NCBI RefSeq assembly: GCF_023618015.1
Contig: NZ_JAJKBJ010000021.1
Span: 1 to 64,000 of the forward strand
Origin: Legionella maioricensis
GTDB taxonomy: Bacteria; Pseudomonadota; Gammaproteobacteria; Legionellales; Legionellaceae
Direction: 5' to 3'
DNA: 64,000 nucleotides
Part shown: positions 17,388-27,801 of the stretch, one piece after another
How the letters are laid out: every line of letters begins with the position of its first letter
Position numbering within the stretch: position 1 is the stretch's first letter
Translations under genes and position numbers: made by a program
The notes under the pieces: generated by a model
The model's database searches: none
Told to the model about the DNA's origin: nothing
The model's input: only the letters and a program-made list of their open reading frames with translations

Positions 17388-20198
17388 ATGAGCAGTTCCG
17401 ATCTGCAAAATGAATGGGCTTCTTCCTATTTGTCTGGTGGAAGTATGGCTTACGTTGATAGTCTTTACGAGGATTATCTTGCTGATCCTGAATCAGTTTC
17501 GGACGATTGGAAGGCTGTTTTTAGCGCCTTGCCCAAAGTTAACGGGGCAACTAAAGAAATCTCTCATAGAGATATTCGTGATTATTTTTTGCAGAACGCA
17601 AATAAGAAAATCAGTCCAGTTATTCAATCAAGTGATAGTCAGCAATATCAGATTGCGAATTTGATTAATGATTTTAGGGCCTTAGGACATCATGCGGCAC
17701 AACTTGATCCCCTAGAGATGACTGAACGGGTACCTGTACCCAGTCTGGAATTGGCTTACCATCATTTGGATAAAACAGATAAGAATCGTAAGTTTTTTGC
17801 TGGTACCAGCTTTAATGGTCCAGAAATGACTTTGGGTGAAATATACCAGGCACTTCGAGACACTTATTGTGGCAGTATTGGTATCGAATACATGCACATC
17901 TCTGATGTTAAAGAAACAGAATGGTTACAGCAGCAAATGGAGTCAGCACGTGGACGAGCCACTTTTTCCACAACAAAAAAGCTTGAGATCTTAAAGGACT
18001 TGATTGCAGCAGACGGTCTGGAGCGTTATTTGGGTACCCGATATGTTGGACAAAAGCGTTTTTCTCTTGAAGGGGGCGATTCATTAATTCCCATGATGAA
18101 GGAAATTATTAATCGGGCCGGCGAAGATGGAGTAAAAGAGTTAGTAATCGGAATGGCACATCGAGGCCGATTAAACGTATTGGTTAATGTACTTGGTAAA
18201 GAACCAGGAGACTTATTTCAAGAGTTTGAAGGAAAGGTCAAATACGATCGTACCGGGGATGTGAAGTATCATTTAGGTTTTTCCTCTGATATCAAAACAG
18301 AATCCGGAGCTATATTACATTTGGCTTTAGCTTTTAATCCATCCCATTTAGAAATTATTGGTCCGGTGGTAGAGGGCTCAGTGCGTTCTCGATTGAACCG
18401 TCGCAATGACTTGCTGAAAAAAGAAACTGTTGTTCCCATTGTTATTCATGGAGATGCGGCGTTTGCAGGTCAGGGTGTGGTTATGGAAACCTTTAATTTT
18501 TCGCAGGCTCGCGGTTATTCCACTGGCGGTACTATTCATATAGTAATTAACAATCAAATAGGCTTCACCACCAGTAATCCTATTGATGCGCGTTCGACCC
18601 TCTATTGTACCGATGTAGCTAAAATGGTTCAGGCTCCAGTTCTTCATGTAAATGGTGATGATCCTGAAGCAGTGGTTTTTGCAACTCAAATCGCTTTTAA
18701 TTTCAGAATGAAATTTAAGCGAGATGTAGTTATTGATCTCGTTTGTTACAGACGGAATGGTCATAATGAAGCCGATGAACCGGCGGTGACTCAACCAACA
18801 ATGTATAAAAAAATTAAATCCATGCGCCCTTTGCGTGAAATTTATGCTGAACGATTAGTTAATGCAGGTTTGTTAACTAATAAAGATGCAGAACAGTTAG
18901 TTAATGACTATAGAGATAGTTTGGATCAGGGTAAATCGGTGGTGAATGTTGTTCATGAAAATTATGAAGGAAAATTGTCTATAGACTGGACACCGTACAT
19001 CAATGCGAAATGGACAGATAAGGTCGATACCACCATTAGCAAGACTGAATTACAAAAATTGACGAAACAATTGAGTATCCTGCCCGATGGTTTCGAGTTG
19101 CATCCTGTTGTCCAGCGTTTATTAAACGAACGTGAGAAAATGACCGAGGGTGAAATCCCGATGAATTGGGGTTATGCAGAGACTATGGCCTATGCCAGCT
19201 TATTGCAGGAAGGTTATGGTGTTCGATTATCTGGTCAAGATTGTGGACGTGGCACCTTTGCTCACCGACATGCTGTTTTGCATGATGTAGAAACCGGTGA
19301 AACTTACACTCCATTAGAAAAAATATCCACCAACCCCAAAAGATCATTTGCGGTAATCGATTCAGTACTATCTGAAGAAGCAGTATTAGCTTTTGAATAC
19401 GGATTTGCTTCTTCTGAGCCATCTTATTTAGTGATGTGGGAGGCTCAATTTGGTGATTTTGCGAATGGGGCTCAAGTTGTAATTGATCAATTTATTAGTT
19501 CTGGTGAGCAAAAATGGGGCAGATTATGTGGTTTAGTAATGATGCTGCCTCATGGTTATGAAGGGCAAGGACCTGAACACTCATCTGCACGCTTAGAGCG
19601 TTACATGCAACTTTGCGCTCAGCATAATATGCAGGTTTGTACCCCAACAACACCGGCGCAAATTTTTCATTTATTACGCCGACAGGCCATCCGTAATTTC
19701 CGCAAGCCATTAATTATAATGACACCCAAAAGTTTATTACGGCATAAATTGGCTGTTTCTCCTTTGGAAGATTTAAGAAAAGGCAAATTTTATACGGTCA
19801 TTCCAGAAATTGATGCTATAGAAGAACAGAAAGTCAAAAAAGTGGTGTTATGTTGTGGTAAGGTTTATTATGATTTGTTGCAAATGCGCCGTGACAAGAA
19901 ATTGGATCATGTAGCCATAGTGCGAATCGAGCAATTATATCCATTTCCCAAGAAAGCGCTAATTGCTGAATTAAATAAATATCCAAAAGCTAAAGAAGTA
20001 GTTTGGTGCCAGGAAGAGCCTAAAAATCAGGGGGTTTGGTTCTCTTCTCAGCATAATATGAAAGATTGTCTGCGTCCAGAACAAACCTTGGTTTACGCAG
20101 GTAGAGAGTTTGCTGCTGCTCCAGCTGTAGGAAGCCCTGCACTGCATGCACAACAACAAAATGCTTTAGTTGAGCAAGCTTTATTGGATAATAAATAA
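17388..20198 (+). CDS. sucA: 2-oxoglutarate dehydrogenase E1 component SucA
   Basis: Thiamine-diphosphate-dependent decarboxylase of the TCA 2-oxoglutarate dehydrogenase complex. The 936-residue protein starts with the E2-binding SYLSGGSMAYVDSLYEDYLADP, then FSLEGGDSLIPMMKEII, GMAHRGRLNVLVNVLGK, HGDAAFAGQGVVMETFNFS (diphosphate site), NNQIGFTT, and RNGHNEADEPAVTQP. The later Pyr-type half has QDCGRGTFAHRHAVLHD and LPHGYEGQGPEHSSARLER. The ATG at 17388 follows TGGAGAA. Length matches E. coli SucA (933). No E3 (lpd) is nearby, so that subunit must be encoded elsewhere. Confidence 0.97.
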   Translation: MSSSDLQNEWASSYLSGGSMAYVDSLYEDYLADPESVSDDWKAVFSALPKVNGATKEISHRDIRDYFLQNANKKISPVIQSSDSQQYQIANLINDFRALGHHAAQLDPLEMTERVPVPSLELAYHHLDKTDKNRKFFAGTSFNGPEMTLGEIYQALRDTYCGSIGIEYMHISDVKETEWLQQQMESARGRATFSTTKKLEILKDLIAADGLERYLGTRYVGQKRFSLEGGDSLIPMMKEIINRAGEDGVKELVIGMAHRGRLNVLVNVLGKEPGDLFQEFEGKVKYDRTGDVKYHLGFSSDIKTESGAILHLALAFNPSHLEIIGPVVEGSVRSRLNRRNDLLKKETVVPIVIHGDAAFAGQGVVMETFNFSQARGYSTGGTIHIVINNQIGFTTSNPIDARSTLYCTDVAKMVQAPVLHVNGDDPEAVVFATQIAFNFRMKFKRDVVIDLVCYRRNGHNEADEPAVTQPTMYKKIKSMRPLREIYAERLVNAGLLTNKDAEQLVNDYRDSLDQGKSVVNVVHENYEGKLSIDWTPYINAKWTDKVDTTISKTELQKLTKQLSILPDGFELHPVVQRLLNEREKMTEGEIPMNWGYAETMAYASLLQEGYGVRLSGQDCGRGTFAHRHAVLHDVETGETYTPLEKISTNPKRSFAVIDSVLSEEAVLAFEYGFASSEPSYLVMWEAQFGDFANGAQVVIDQFISSGEQKWGRLCGLVMMLPHGYEGQGPEHSSARLERYMQLCAQHNMQVCTPTTPAQIFHLLRRQAIRNFRKPLIIMTPKSLLRHKLAVSPLEDLRKGKFYTVIPEIDAIEEQKVKKVVLCCGKVYYDLLQMRRDKKLDHVAIVRIEQLYPFPKKALIAELNKYPKAKEVVWCQEEPKNQGVWFSSQHNMKDCLRPEQTLVYAGREFAAAPAVGSPALHAQQQNALVEQALLDNK

Positions 20199-20277
20199 GT
20201 TTGTATCTACTCATCATCAGAGAGTAAATACCGATTTTTACATAAGTTTAAACAATATAAAATGAGAAGGTATAACC

Positions 20278-21483
20278 ATGTCTATTGAAGTCAAAGTACC
20301 TGTTCTGCCCGAGTCAGTAGCTGATGCCACTATAGCCGCATGGCATAAAAAAGTGGGTGATAAAGTAACTCGCGATGAGAATTTAGTGGATCTGGAAACA
20401 GATAAAGTCGTGCTTGAAGTTCCCGCTCCTGCTGATGGAGTTCTCTCTGAAATACTGTTCCAGGTCGGAGATACTGTAAATTCAGGTCAATTATTGGCAA
20501 AAATTACTGAAGGCGCTTCTGCTGCCAGTTCTTCTCCGGCAAAAGAAGAGAAGGCTGCTGCTAAAGAGCCTGTAAGTGCCAGTGAAGATAAATCTACCAG
20601 CCCTGTAGTGCGACGGATGTTGGCGGAAAATGACTTACAGCCTGGGCAAATTCAAGGTACTGGTAAAGAAGGAAGGATTACTAAAGAAGATGTTATTTCC
20701 TATATAGAATCCAATAGAGAAAAATCCGCTAAACCTGCTGATACTAAAAAAGATCAACCTGTTGTAGCTACGCCTATGGGAGCTCGCGAAGAGCGACGCG
20801 TTCCTATGACGCGGTTAAGAGCTAAAATTGCAGAGCGTTTATTACAAGCGCAACATAATGCAGCTATGCTTACTACTTTTAATGAAGTCAATCTAAAAGC
20901 AGTGATGGACATGCGTGCTCAGTACAAAGATAGTTTTGAGAAAAAACATGGTGTAAAATTAGGCTTCATGTCCTTTTTCACTAAAGCTGTTGTTGAGTCC
21001 TTAAAGCGTTTTCCAGCTGTCAATGCATCTATAGATGGCCAGGATGTTGTTTATCATGGTTTCTATGATATTGGTATTGCCGTATCTACTGAGAGAGGAT
21101 TAGTCGTTCCGGTAATTAGAGATGCAGATCAAATGAGCATGGCAGAGATCGAACTAGCCATAAATGATGCTGCAGCAAAGGCTAGATCAGGTAAATTATC
21201 CATGGAAGAAATGCAAGGGGGGACATTTACTATTACCAATGGTGGTGTATTTGGTTCTTTATTAGCTACTCCAATCATCAATCCTCCCCAAACAGGTATT
21301 TTAGGGATGCATAAAATTGAAGATCGACCTGTAGCAGAGAAAGGACAAGTGGTTATTCGTCCTATGATGTATGTGGCCTTATCTTATGATCATCGTTTAA
21401 TTGATGGCAAAGACTCAGTACAATTTTTGGTGAGTGTTAAAGAATTATTAGAAGATCCGGCTCGTCTTTTACTTAATGTTTAA
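20278..21483 (+). CDS. sucB: Dihydrolipoyl succinyltransferase E2 component SucB
   Basis: Core of the 2-oxoglutarate dehydrogenase complex. The 401-residue protein has a lipoyl domain with the modified Lys in [14 protein letters not shown] (near residue 43), a linker rich in Ala, Ser and Lys, a peripheral-subunit-binding domain ([32 protein letters not shown]) and the catalytic acyltransferase domain ending with [16 protein letters not shown], where the His and Asp of the active site sit. Preceded by GAGAAGG. It lies 79 bases after sucA. Confidence 0.97.
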   Translation: MSIEVKVPVLPESVADATIAAWHKKVGDKVTRDENLVDLETDKVVLEVPAPADGVLSEILFQVGDTVNSGQLLAKITEGASAASSSPAKEEKAAAKEPVSASEDKSTSPVVRRMLAENDLQPGQIQGTGKEGRITKEDVISYIESNREKSAKPADTKKDQPVVATPMGAREERRVPMTRLRAKIAERLLQAQHNAAMLTTFNEVNLKAVMDMRAQYKDSFEKKHGVKLGFMSFFTKAVVESLKRFPAVNASIDGQDVVYHGFYDIGIAVSTERGLVVPVIRDADQMSMAEIELAINDAAAKARSGKLSMEEMQGGTFTITNGGVFGSLLATPIINPPQTGILGMHKIEDRPVAEKGQVVIRPMMYVALSYDHRLIDGKDSVQFLVSVKELLEDPARLLLNV

Positions 21484-21503
21484 TAATCACGTTTAACTGC
21501 CAG

Positions 21504-21530
21504 ACCCGTGTTAACGGGTTTTGCTTTTTT
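21504..21530 (+). terminator. Intrinsic terminator or attenuator between sucB and sucC
   Basis: ACCCG-tgttaa-CGGGT followed by a T-rich run with six terminal Ts, 20 bases after the sucB stop and ending 15 bases before the sucC ATG. It is placed to end part of the sucAB transcripts, giving lower sucCD expression unless read through. Confidence 0.6.
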
Positions 21531-21545
21531 AGAAAGGTAATTACA

Positions 21546-22706
21546 ATGAATTTACATGAATATCAAGCCAAGCAACTATTCGCGAGCTACGGCTTGCCTA
21601 CTCCTCGTGGCGAAGTTGCTTATAATGTTGAAGATGCAATACAGGTAGCATCTCAATTATCAACTCCTAAATGGGTAGTGAAAGCTCAGGTTCATGCTGG
21701 TGGTCGAGGGAAGGCTGGCGGAGTTAAAATAGTTTCTACTAAAGATGAACTTGCTGCAGTTACTAAAGCATTACTGGGAACACGTTTGGTCACTTATCAA
21801 ACTGATGCGCATGGTCAGCCGGTTAATGCCGTATTAGTTGAAGAGACTTGTGACATCGCCAGAGAGTTATATCTTGGCGCTGTTGTTGATAGAGCGACTC
21901 GGCGCGTAGTGATCATGGCTTCTACTGAGGGCGGCGTTGAGATAGAAAAAGTTGCTGAAGAAAGTCCAGAGAAAATATTCAAAGTAATCGTCGATCCTTT
22001 AGTTGGTGTGATGCCTTTTCAATGTCGCGAAACAGCATTTAAGCTGGGCTTGAAGGATGATCAGATTAAACAATTTACTCAATTGATGATGGGCTTGGGT
22101 AAAATGTTTGTGGAATGTGATTTAAGTTTATTAGAAATTAACCCATTGGTAGTGACTAACTCAGGTCAGCTGCTTTGTCTGGATGGCAAAATTAATATAG
22201 ATGGAAATGCTTTATACAGACAACCCAAATTAAAGAGCATGCGTGATACGACTCAGGAAGACGATCGCGAAAATCGTGCCAGTGACTGGGAATTAAATTA
22301 TATCCCTCTTGATGGAACCATAGGCTGCATGGTCAATGGTGCTGGTTTGGCCATGGCAACAATGGACGTGATTAAACTTCATGGCGGTGAACCAGCAAAC
22401 TTCCTCGATGTAGGAGGCGGCGCTACAAAAGAAAGAGTGAGTGAAGCATTAAAAATTATTTTATCTGATGAAAAAGTCAAAGGTATTTTAGTGAATATTT
22501 TTGGTGGTATCGTTCGCTGTGATCTCATTGCTGATGGAATTCTTGCTGCGGTTAAAGAAGTGGATGTAAAAATTCCGGTGGTAGTCAGACTTGAAGGTAA
22601 TAATGCTCAATTAGGCGCTGATATTTTAAATAAAAGTGATTTGAACGTCATTGCTGCAACGAGTTTAACTGATGCGGCGAAGAAAATTGTCGCAGCGGTC
22701 GCTTAA
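21546..22706 (+). CDS. sucC: Succinyl-CoA synthetase beta subunit SucC
   Basis: ADP-forming succinate-CoA ligase beta subunit. The 386-residue protein opens with [20 protein letters not shown] (family signature), has an ATP-grasp domain ([19 protein letters not shown]) and the C-terminal domain with [15 protein letters not shown] and [15 protein letters not shown]. Length matches E. coli (388). AGAAAGG lies upstream of the ATG. Unusually, sucD does not follow directly but 130 bases later. Confidence 0.97.
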   Translation: MNLHEYQAKQLFASYGLPTPRGEVAYNVEDAIQVASQLSTPKWVVKAQVHAGGRGKAGGVKIVSTKDELAAVTKALLGTRLVTYQTDAHGQPVNAVLVEETCDIARELYLGAVVDRATRRVVIMASTEGGVEIEKVAEESPEKIFKVIVDPLVGVMPFQCRETAFKLGLKDDQIKQFTQLMMGLGKMFVECDLSLLEINPLVVTNSGQLLCLDGKINIDGNALYRQPKLKSMRDTTQEDDRENRASDWELNYIPLDGTIGCMVNGAGLAMATMDVIKLHGGEPANFLDVGGGATKERVSEALKIILSDEKVKGILVNIFGGIVRCDLIADGILAAVKEVDVKIPVVVRLEGNNAQLGADILNKSDLNVIAATSLTDAAKKIVAAVA

Positions 22707-22718
22707 TTATTTATTGTG

Positions 22719-22809
22719 TTGCATCAAGGGTGTTGTTGGGCTATTGGCCCAACAAAAAATACGTGGTTGCCAAATTCATTAAAAAGTGGCTAACAGTTAG
22801 TTGATGCAA
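22719..22809. repeat. Nested inverted repeats separating sucC and sucD
   Basis: The outer arms are TTGCATCAA (22719-22727) and TTGATGCAA (22801-22809), a perfect 9-bp pair. Inside them a second perfect 9-bp stem, TTGTTGGGC (22733-22741) and GCCCAACAA (22747-22755), closes a 5-base loop. No T-run follows on the plus strand. The arrangement looks like a palindromic insertion or an RNA processing element in the operon. Confidence 0.6.
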
Positions 22810-22836
22810 TAACGCTATTAAATTTCGAGGTTAACA

Positions 22837-23712
22837 ATGAGTGTATTAGTTAATAAACAAACCAAAGTATTATGTCAGGGGTTTACGGGTAAACAAGGTA
22901 CGTATCATTCAGAGCAAGCAATTGCCTATGGAACACGTATGGTTGGTGGGGTTACACCGGGCAAAGGTGGTCAGTTGCACCTGGATTTACCTGTATTCAA
23001 TACCATGCGTGAGGCTGTGGAGGCAACTGGGGCTGATGCCAGTGTGATTTATGTTCCAGCTCCATTCTGTAAAGATTCCATCCTGGAAGCAGCAGAAGCT
23101 GGTATTAAACTGATTGTGTGTATTACTGAAGGCGTGCCTGTATTAGACATGTTACAAGTAAAAGTGTATCTGGAAAATAATACTGAAGCACGTTTGATTG
23201 GCCCTAACTGTCCTGGAATTATTACTCCTGGAGAATGCAAAATAGGTATCATGCCTGGCTCAATTCATTTACCTGGAAAAGTGGGTATCGTTTCACGTTC
23301 AGGCACGCTGACTTATGAAGCAGTCAAACAAACTACCGATAAAGGCTTTGGCCAAAGTACTTGTATAGGAATAGGTGGCGATCCCATTCCCGGAACTAAT
23401 TTTATTGATGCTTTAGCGTTATTTGAAAAAGATCCGCAAACCCAAGCTATTATTATGGTTGGAGAGATTGGTGGTTCAGCTGAGGAAGAAGCTGCAGAGT
23501 ACATCAAATCGAATATAAGCAAACCCGTTGTTTCTTATATCGCTGGAGTTACCGCACCTGCTGGAAAGCGTATGGGGCATGCTGGAGCAATTATCTCCGG
23601 TGGTAAAGGAACTGCAGCTGAAAAATATGCCGCTCTTGAAGCTGCAGGGGTAAGAACAGTGCGTTCTCCTGCTGATTTAGGAGATGCGATTGCCGAAGTA
23701 ACTGGCTGGTAA
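22837..23712 (+). CDS. sucD: Succinyl-CoA synthetase alpha subunit SucD
   Basis: CoA-binding alpha subunit. The 291-residue protein has the start [23 protein letters not shown], the CoA site [10 protein letters not shown], the [20 protein letters not shown] segment, [11 protein letters not shown], and the phosphohistidine loop [14 protein letters not shown] (His near residue 248). Length matches E. coli (289). It has its own binding site (TCGAGG), so it can be translated independently of the distant sucC. Confidence 0.97.
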   Translation: MSVLVNKQTKVLCQGFTGKQGTYHSEQAIAYGTRMVGGVTPGKGGQLHLDLPVFNTMREAVEATGADASVIYVPAPFCKDSILEAAEAGIKLIVCITEGVPVLDMLQVKVYLENNTEARLIGPNCPGIITPGECKIGIMPGSIHLPGKVGIVSRSGTLTYEAVKQTTDKGFGQSTCIGIGGDPIPGTNFIDALALFEKDPQTQAIIMVGEIGGSAEEEAAEYIKSNISKPVVSYIAGVTAPAGKRMGHAGAIISGGKGTAAEKYAALEAAGVRTVRSPADLGDAIAEVTGW

Positions 23713-23722
23713 TCTTTAATTT

Positions 23723-23751
23723 AGCCCGCAGTACCTGGTGTTTTGCGGGCT
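23723..23751 (+). terminator. Hairpin after sucD
   Basis: AGCCCGCA pairs with TGCGGGCT (stem of 8) eleven bases after the sucD stop. The T-run afterwards is short (TTGCATT), so termination may be partial. It also separates sucD from the convergent magnesium ATPase gene. Confidence 0.55.
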
Positions 23752-23798
23752 TGCATTCAGACTTCTGTATCTATCTCTCATCAGTATTTTGGTTTTTC

Positions 23799-26372
23799 CT
23801 ACCGGTTTTCTAACCATCGCCACATTAACTTCTTTTTAATAATTTCTACCAAACCCAGGTAGAGTACAGTTGCACTAGTAAGAAAAAGAAAATACATGGG
23901 CGGTAGTGGTACAAATCCCCAATACTTAGCTAAAGGACTAAAGGGCAATAAAACGCCAATACTAACTATAGTAAGTACCATCAGGGTTAATGACAAACTG
24001 GGTTTGCTTTGCCAAGGGGTTTTAGCTGTTCGGATCACAAAAATAACTAATGTTTGAGTTGCTAGAGACTCGACAAACCAACCTGTTTGAAATAAAGCTT
24101 CAGAAGCAGCAAAGACGTTCAACATGACATAAAAAGTAATGAAGTCGAAAAGAGAACTAATCGGTCCTATAAAAAACATGAATTTCTTAATAACATCGAT
24201 ATTCCAATGCTTGGGCTTTTTAATAAAGCTGCTATCGACGTTATCAGTAGGGATGGTGATTTGCGAAGTATCATAAAGCAAATTATTCAGCAGGATTTGT
24301 ACAGGGAGCATGGGTAAAAAAGGCAAAAACAAAACAGCGCCTGCCATACTTAGCATATTACCAAAATTTGAGCTGGTCCCCATCATGAGATACTTCATGA
24401 CATTGCCAAAGGATTTACGACCTTCAATAATTCCATTTAGTAATACACTTAAATCTTGCTTTAATAAAATAATATCGGCTGATTCCCGGGCAATATCAAC
24501 AGCACCCGCTACGGAAATCCCCACATCAGCACTATGTAATGAAGGGGCATCATTAATTCCATCGCCCAGATAACCCACTACGTGTCCCCGTGTTTTTAGT
24601 GCAATGATGATTCGTTGTTTCTGAGCTGGAGAAATACGGGCAAAGATCTCGGTTTCTTCAGCTACTTTACCTAAGGCAGAATCACTAATTCTATCTAACT
24701 CCTCACCAAGTACAATTCGACTCACATCAAGCCCAACTTGCTTACATACGTGCGTTGCCACTAAATCATTATCGCCGGTGATTATTTTTACCTTAACCCC
24801 TTGATGATTTAGCTTTTTTATCACTTTTGGAATATTACTGAGTGGTGGATCACTGAAAGCAAGAAATCCGGCAAATATCATTTCTTGTTCATCTTCAGCA
24901 TTATAGGATATTTGAGTGCATTCCAGTTTCTTGTAAGCAACCCCTAAAACTCGGTAGCCTTGTTGGCTTAAAGACGCGAAAAAGGAGTTGAATTGTTTGA
25001 GCGTCTCATCATTTAATATTGACGTTTTACCGTCATTGTCATAAGTGGTACATACCTTCAATACATACTCGGGAGCTCCTTTGGTTATTAATAAATGATG
25101 TTCATTTTTATCAACTACAACACTGGAGCGGCGCCGTTCAAAATCGAAAGGAACCTCATCAAGTTTATTATATTTTTGTACGCTTGGATGATCGTGTTTT
25201 AAAATGGCAATATCAAGGGGATTGATGGATGTTTTTTTTAATACGGCCTTATTGAATGGATTAGAAACTCCAGTACCAAATAAACTGGTAAGATACGCCA
25301 ACAACAGCACATGCTCGTCCTTTTTTCCAAAGGGATCGGTGTATTGATCGAGAGCCATTTCTCCGCTGGTTAACGTACCCGTTTTATCGCTGCACAATAC
25401 ATCAATGCTACCGAAGTTTTGGATGGCGGATAAATTTTTGACTATTACTTTTTTTCTGGCCATATGAGCAGCACCTGCAGCTAAAGTAACCGTGGTAATC
25501 ATTGGTAACAATTCAGGAGTAAGTCCCACAGCAAGAGCAACTGCAAATAATAATGATTCAATTAACGAACGTTTAAGGTAAATATTTACGGAAAAAACAA
25601 AAATCACTAGAAAAAATACCGCCTTCATAATAAAGGCGCCAAAGCGCATGGTACCTTTTTCAAATTCAGTACGAGGCGGCGCTTTTTTTAAGCTTTCTGC
25701 TATTTGACCAAATAAGGTGTTACTACCAGTATTGACTATAACTGCCGTAGCTACGCCGTTGATAATAGACGATCCTGAAAAAATTGCGTTTTTTGCCTCT
25801 ACCGGATTTTTGAGAATTTTATCTTCCGGAATGGATTCTTTTTCAACAGGAAGGGATTCACCTGTAAGCGCAGATTGATGTACATGGAGATCTTTTGCCG
25901 TTAATAATAAAGAGTCTGCAGGTACTAAATTCCCTGCTACAAAGCGAATTATATCGCCTGGGACAAGTTGATTACAGGGTACTTCCGTCCAATAACCATC
26001 ACGCATGACGGTTGCAGATGTGGTAATTTGTTGCTGTAGTTTTTTTATAGCAACAAGGGCTTTGTGACTTTGTAAATAATCCAAACCCACACTGAATACT
26101 ATTATCGTAATAATAATATTCGCATTTATCATATTTCCGGTAAAAGCCGATATTAAGGCCGCTATAAATAAAATAATTACCAGCGGATTAATCGCGTGAG
26201 AAATCGCCTCCAGAATAACTGCTTGATAAGGTTTGTGAGCCAGTTCATTCTTACCATATAACAGTTGTCTTTCTTTTGCTGCTGCATTGCTAAGTCCTTG
26301 TTGCGAGCTGTCTAGCTTGGCCAGGACTTGAGTATTATTAAGTGTGACCAAAAGTGACATGTTTCTATCCAT
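23799..26372 (-). CDS. mgtA: MgtA/MgtB-type magnesium-importing P-type ATPase
   Basis: P3B ATPase of the inner membrane. The 857-residue protein has an N-terminal cation-ATPase segment (LLYGKNELAH), QSALTGESLPVEK (actuator TGES), VLCSDKTGTLTSGEM (phosphorylated Asp), KIITGDNDLVATHVC and YLGDGINDAPSLHSADVGISV hinge motifs, then C-terminal helices with NNLLYDTSQ, the MgtA/B signature. I prefer the ATG at 26372, with AAAGG six bases before it; the ATG at 26378 overlaps that site. No mgtC or PhoP-type leader is visible. It is convergent with sucD. Confidence 0.9.
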   Translation of the reverse strand: MDRNMSLLVTLNNTQVLAKLDSSQQGLSNAAAKERQLLYGKNELAHKPYQAVILEAISHAINPLVIILFIAALISAFTGNMINANIIITIIVFSVGLDYLQSHKALVAIKKLQQQITTSATVMRDGYWTEVPCNQLVPGDIIRFVAGNLVPADSLLLTAKDLHVHQSALTGESLPVEKESIPEDKILKNPVEAKNAIFSGSSIINGVATAVIVNTGSNTLFGQIAESLKKAPPRTEFEKGTMRFGAFIMKAVFFLVIFVFSVNIYLKRSLIESLLFAVALAVGLTPELLPMITTVTLAAGAAHMARKKVIVKNLSAIQNFGSIDVLCSDKTGTLTSGEMALDQYTDPFGKKDEHVLLLAYLTSLFGTGVSNPFNKAVLKKTSINPLDIAILKHDHPSVQKYNKLDEVPFDFERRRSSVVVDKNEHHLLITKGAPEYVLKVCTTYDNDGKTSILNDETLKQFNSFFASLSQQGYRVLGVAYKKLECTQISYNAEDEQEMIFAGFLAFSDPPLSNIPKVIKKLNHQGVKVKIITGDNDLVATHVCKQVGLDVSRIVLGEELDRISDSALGKVAEETEIFARISPAQKQRIIIALKTRGHVVGYLGDGINDAPSLHSADVGISVAGAVDIARESADIILLKQDLSVLLNGIIEGRKSFGNVMKYLMMGTSSNFGNMLSMAGAVLFLPFLPMLPVQILLNNLLYDTSQITIPTDNVDSSFIKKPKHWNIDVIKKFMFFIGPISSLFDFITFYVMLNVFAASEALFQTGWFVESLATQTLVIFVIRTAKTPWQSKPSLSLTLMVLTIVSIGVLLPFSPLAKYWGFVPLPPMYFLFLTSATVLYLGLVEIIKKKLMWRWLENR

Positions 26373-26378
26373 AATCAT

Positions 26379-26716
26379 CCTTTAATTATTTTGTCTGCCT
26401 GTAACTTCTCAATAACCTGATTAAACTATGTCACCCCGAACTCCAGATTAAGGAGCAGAGCCATTTTCAGGAGATATCTCAAGCTGTCCGTGATGACATT
26501 TTCCGGACTTATTTAGAAGATACGTCTGCTTGGCTTAACTTTATAATTATTAACGTATTCCATGGGTTTTTGCCAATGGTCATATCACTCTGTTTGTTGG
26601 GCTCTCCTTTTTTATTCCTATTCCTTTAGAATTTCAACCGAATATGAAGTTATTATTTCTTCTAGGTGATTCTTGGGCGTATAATTATCTCGGTATTTCA
26701 CTCTTTATGGTGTTTT
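26379..26716. other. Noncoding region between mgtA and pdxH, with degenerate repeat
   Basis: At about 26426-26510 there is a sequence with CATTTTCAGGAGATATCTCAA and GATGACATTTTCCGG words that recalls the CAGGAGAT core of the MITE-like repeats at 1-250, 39330 and 54535, but terminal repeats are not recognisable. The rest should hold the divergent promoters for mgtA and pdxH; I cannot assign them with confidence. Confidence 0.4.
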
Positions 26717-27364
26717 ATGAATAATTTCAGAACTCTTGCAGATATAAGACGAGATTATGGTGAATTGAGTTTGAGTGAAGACTCAACCTCGCAAGATCCT
26801 ATAGCTCAATTTAAAGTGTGGTTTGAAGATGTTTTAAAGAATGAAAAAAATGATCCCACTGCGATGGTGGTGTCTACAGTTGATGAAAAAGGATGTCCTG
26901 ACTCGAGAGTAGTCTTATTAAAAGGTTTGCATGATGGTAATTTTGTTTTCTACACCAATTATCAAAGTGTCAAAGCCCTCCAGATTCAAAATAACCCTTA
27001 TGCGGCGATAAATTTTTATTGGCCACAAATGGCCAGGCAAGTTCGGATTAGAGGCCGAGTAAAAAAAGTGAGCCAAGAACAATCAGATGAATATTTCTCA
27101 TCAAGACCTGTTAAAAGTCAATTGAGCGCTATAGTATCCCCACAAAGTCAGGAAATACAGAGTAGAGATTTTTTGGAGAAGGCTCTAAACAATTTAATTC
27201 AGCAGCAGAACCTGGAGTTAGTGATGAGACCTAGTCACTGGGGTGGATACATGATTATTCCAGATGAAATTGAGTTTTGGCAAGGGCGTGATAATCGCTT
27301 ACACGACAGAATTCAATATTATCAAGAGGAAGGGCATTGGAAGCACCGTAGACTGGCTCCCTAG
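26717..27364 (+). CDS. pdxH: Pyridoxamine/pyridoxine 5'-phosphate oxidase PdxH
   Basis: FMN enzyme making pyridoxal 5'-phosphate. The 215-residue protein (E. coli 218) has the N-terminal [12 protein letters not shown], the FMN-binding [10 protein letters not shown] and [49 protein letters not shown], and the C-terminal substrate site [13 protein letters not shown] with conserved Arg and His. An upstream in-frame start at 26666 would add an unrelated hydrophobic tail; the ATG at 26717 fits the family start [11 protein letters not shown]. Confidence 0.95.
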   Translation: MNNFRTLADIRRDYGELSLSEDSTSQDPIAQFKVWFEDVLKNEKNDPTAMVVSTVDEKGCPDSRVVLLKGLHDGNFVFYTNYQSVKALQIQNNPYAAINFYWPQMARQVRIRGRVKKVSQEQSDEYFSSRPVKSQLSAIVSPQSQEIQSRDFLEKALNNLIQQQNLELVMRPSHWGGYMIIPDEIEFWQGRDNRLHDRIQYYQEEGHWKHRRLAP

Positions 27365-27452
27365 ATAGATAAAAAGAAGTTATCTCGAAGAAGTCCGGAT
27401 TAAATTATTTATATTGTTTATCCGTTTCCTCAAACGGCAGAATTTGCCGGAA

Positions 27453-27541
27453 CTCTAAAATTATCTTCATATTTTTAGAGGTAATTTGCCATTAGATATG
27501 GGCCAACAGTGACAGAAAAAATTTATAAAAATGTTGGCCCA
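27453..27541 (+). terminator. Two stem-loops after pdxH
   Basis: CTCTAAAA (27453-27460) pairs with TTTTAGAG (27473-27480), and TGGGCCAACA (27499-27508) pairs perfectly with TGTTGGCCCA (27532-27541). A smaller CGGCA-gaatt-TGCCG stem lies at 27435-27449. None is followed by a strong T-run. The stretch 27365-27801 holds these stems and then an AT-rich region that should contain the promoter of the LetE-like gene. Confidence 0.45.
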
Positions 27542-27801
27542 ATACTTGCATCCTTATATATAAAATCAAATCGATAATCAGAGCATTGATTTTTATTCTG
27601 AAATAAAAAGAGTTTTGTCAAAAAAATGTAAATAATTTATTTTGGAAAGCACGCTGTACTATAAAGTCGTAAAATTGTTTTAAGTGCAGAAATTATCTTA
27701 GGAAACGATGAAATTTTTGCATGAGCTTTAATTTTGAACTAGGAGTAAAGACAGTTGAACATAGGCAACTATATATTGGATCCATAAAAGAGGGTACGAA
27801 C

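Noticed and set aside
27721..27801. Upstream ATG for the LetE-like gene
   Set aside because: It lacks a good binding site, while the ATG at 27802 has AGAGGG at suitable distance; kept only as an alternative.
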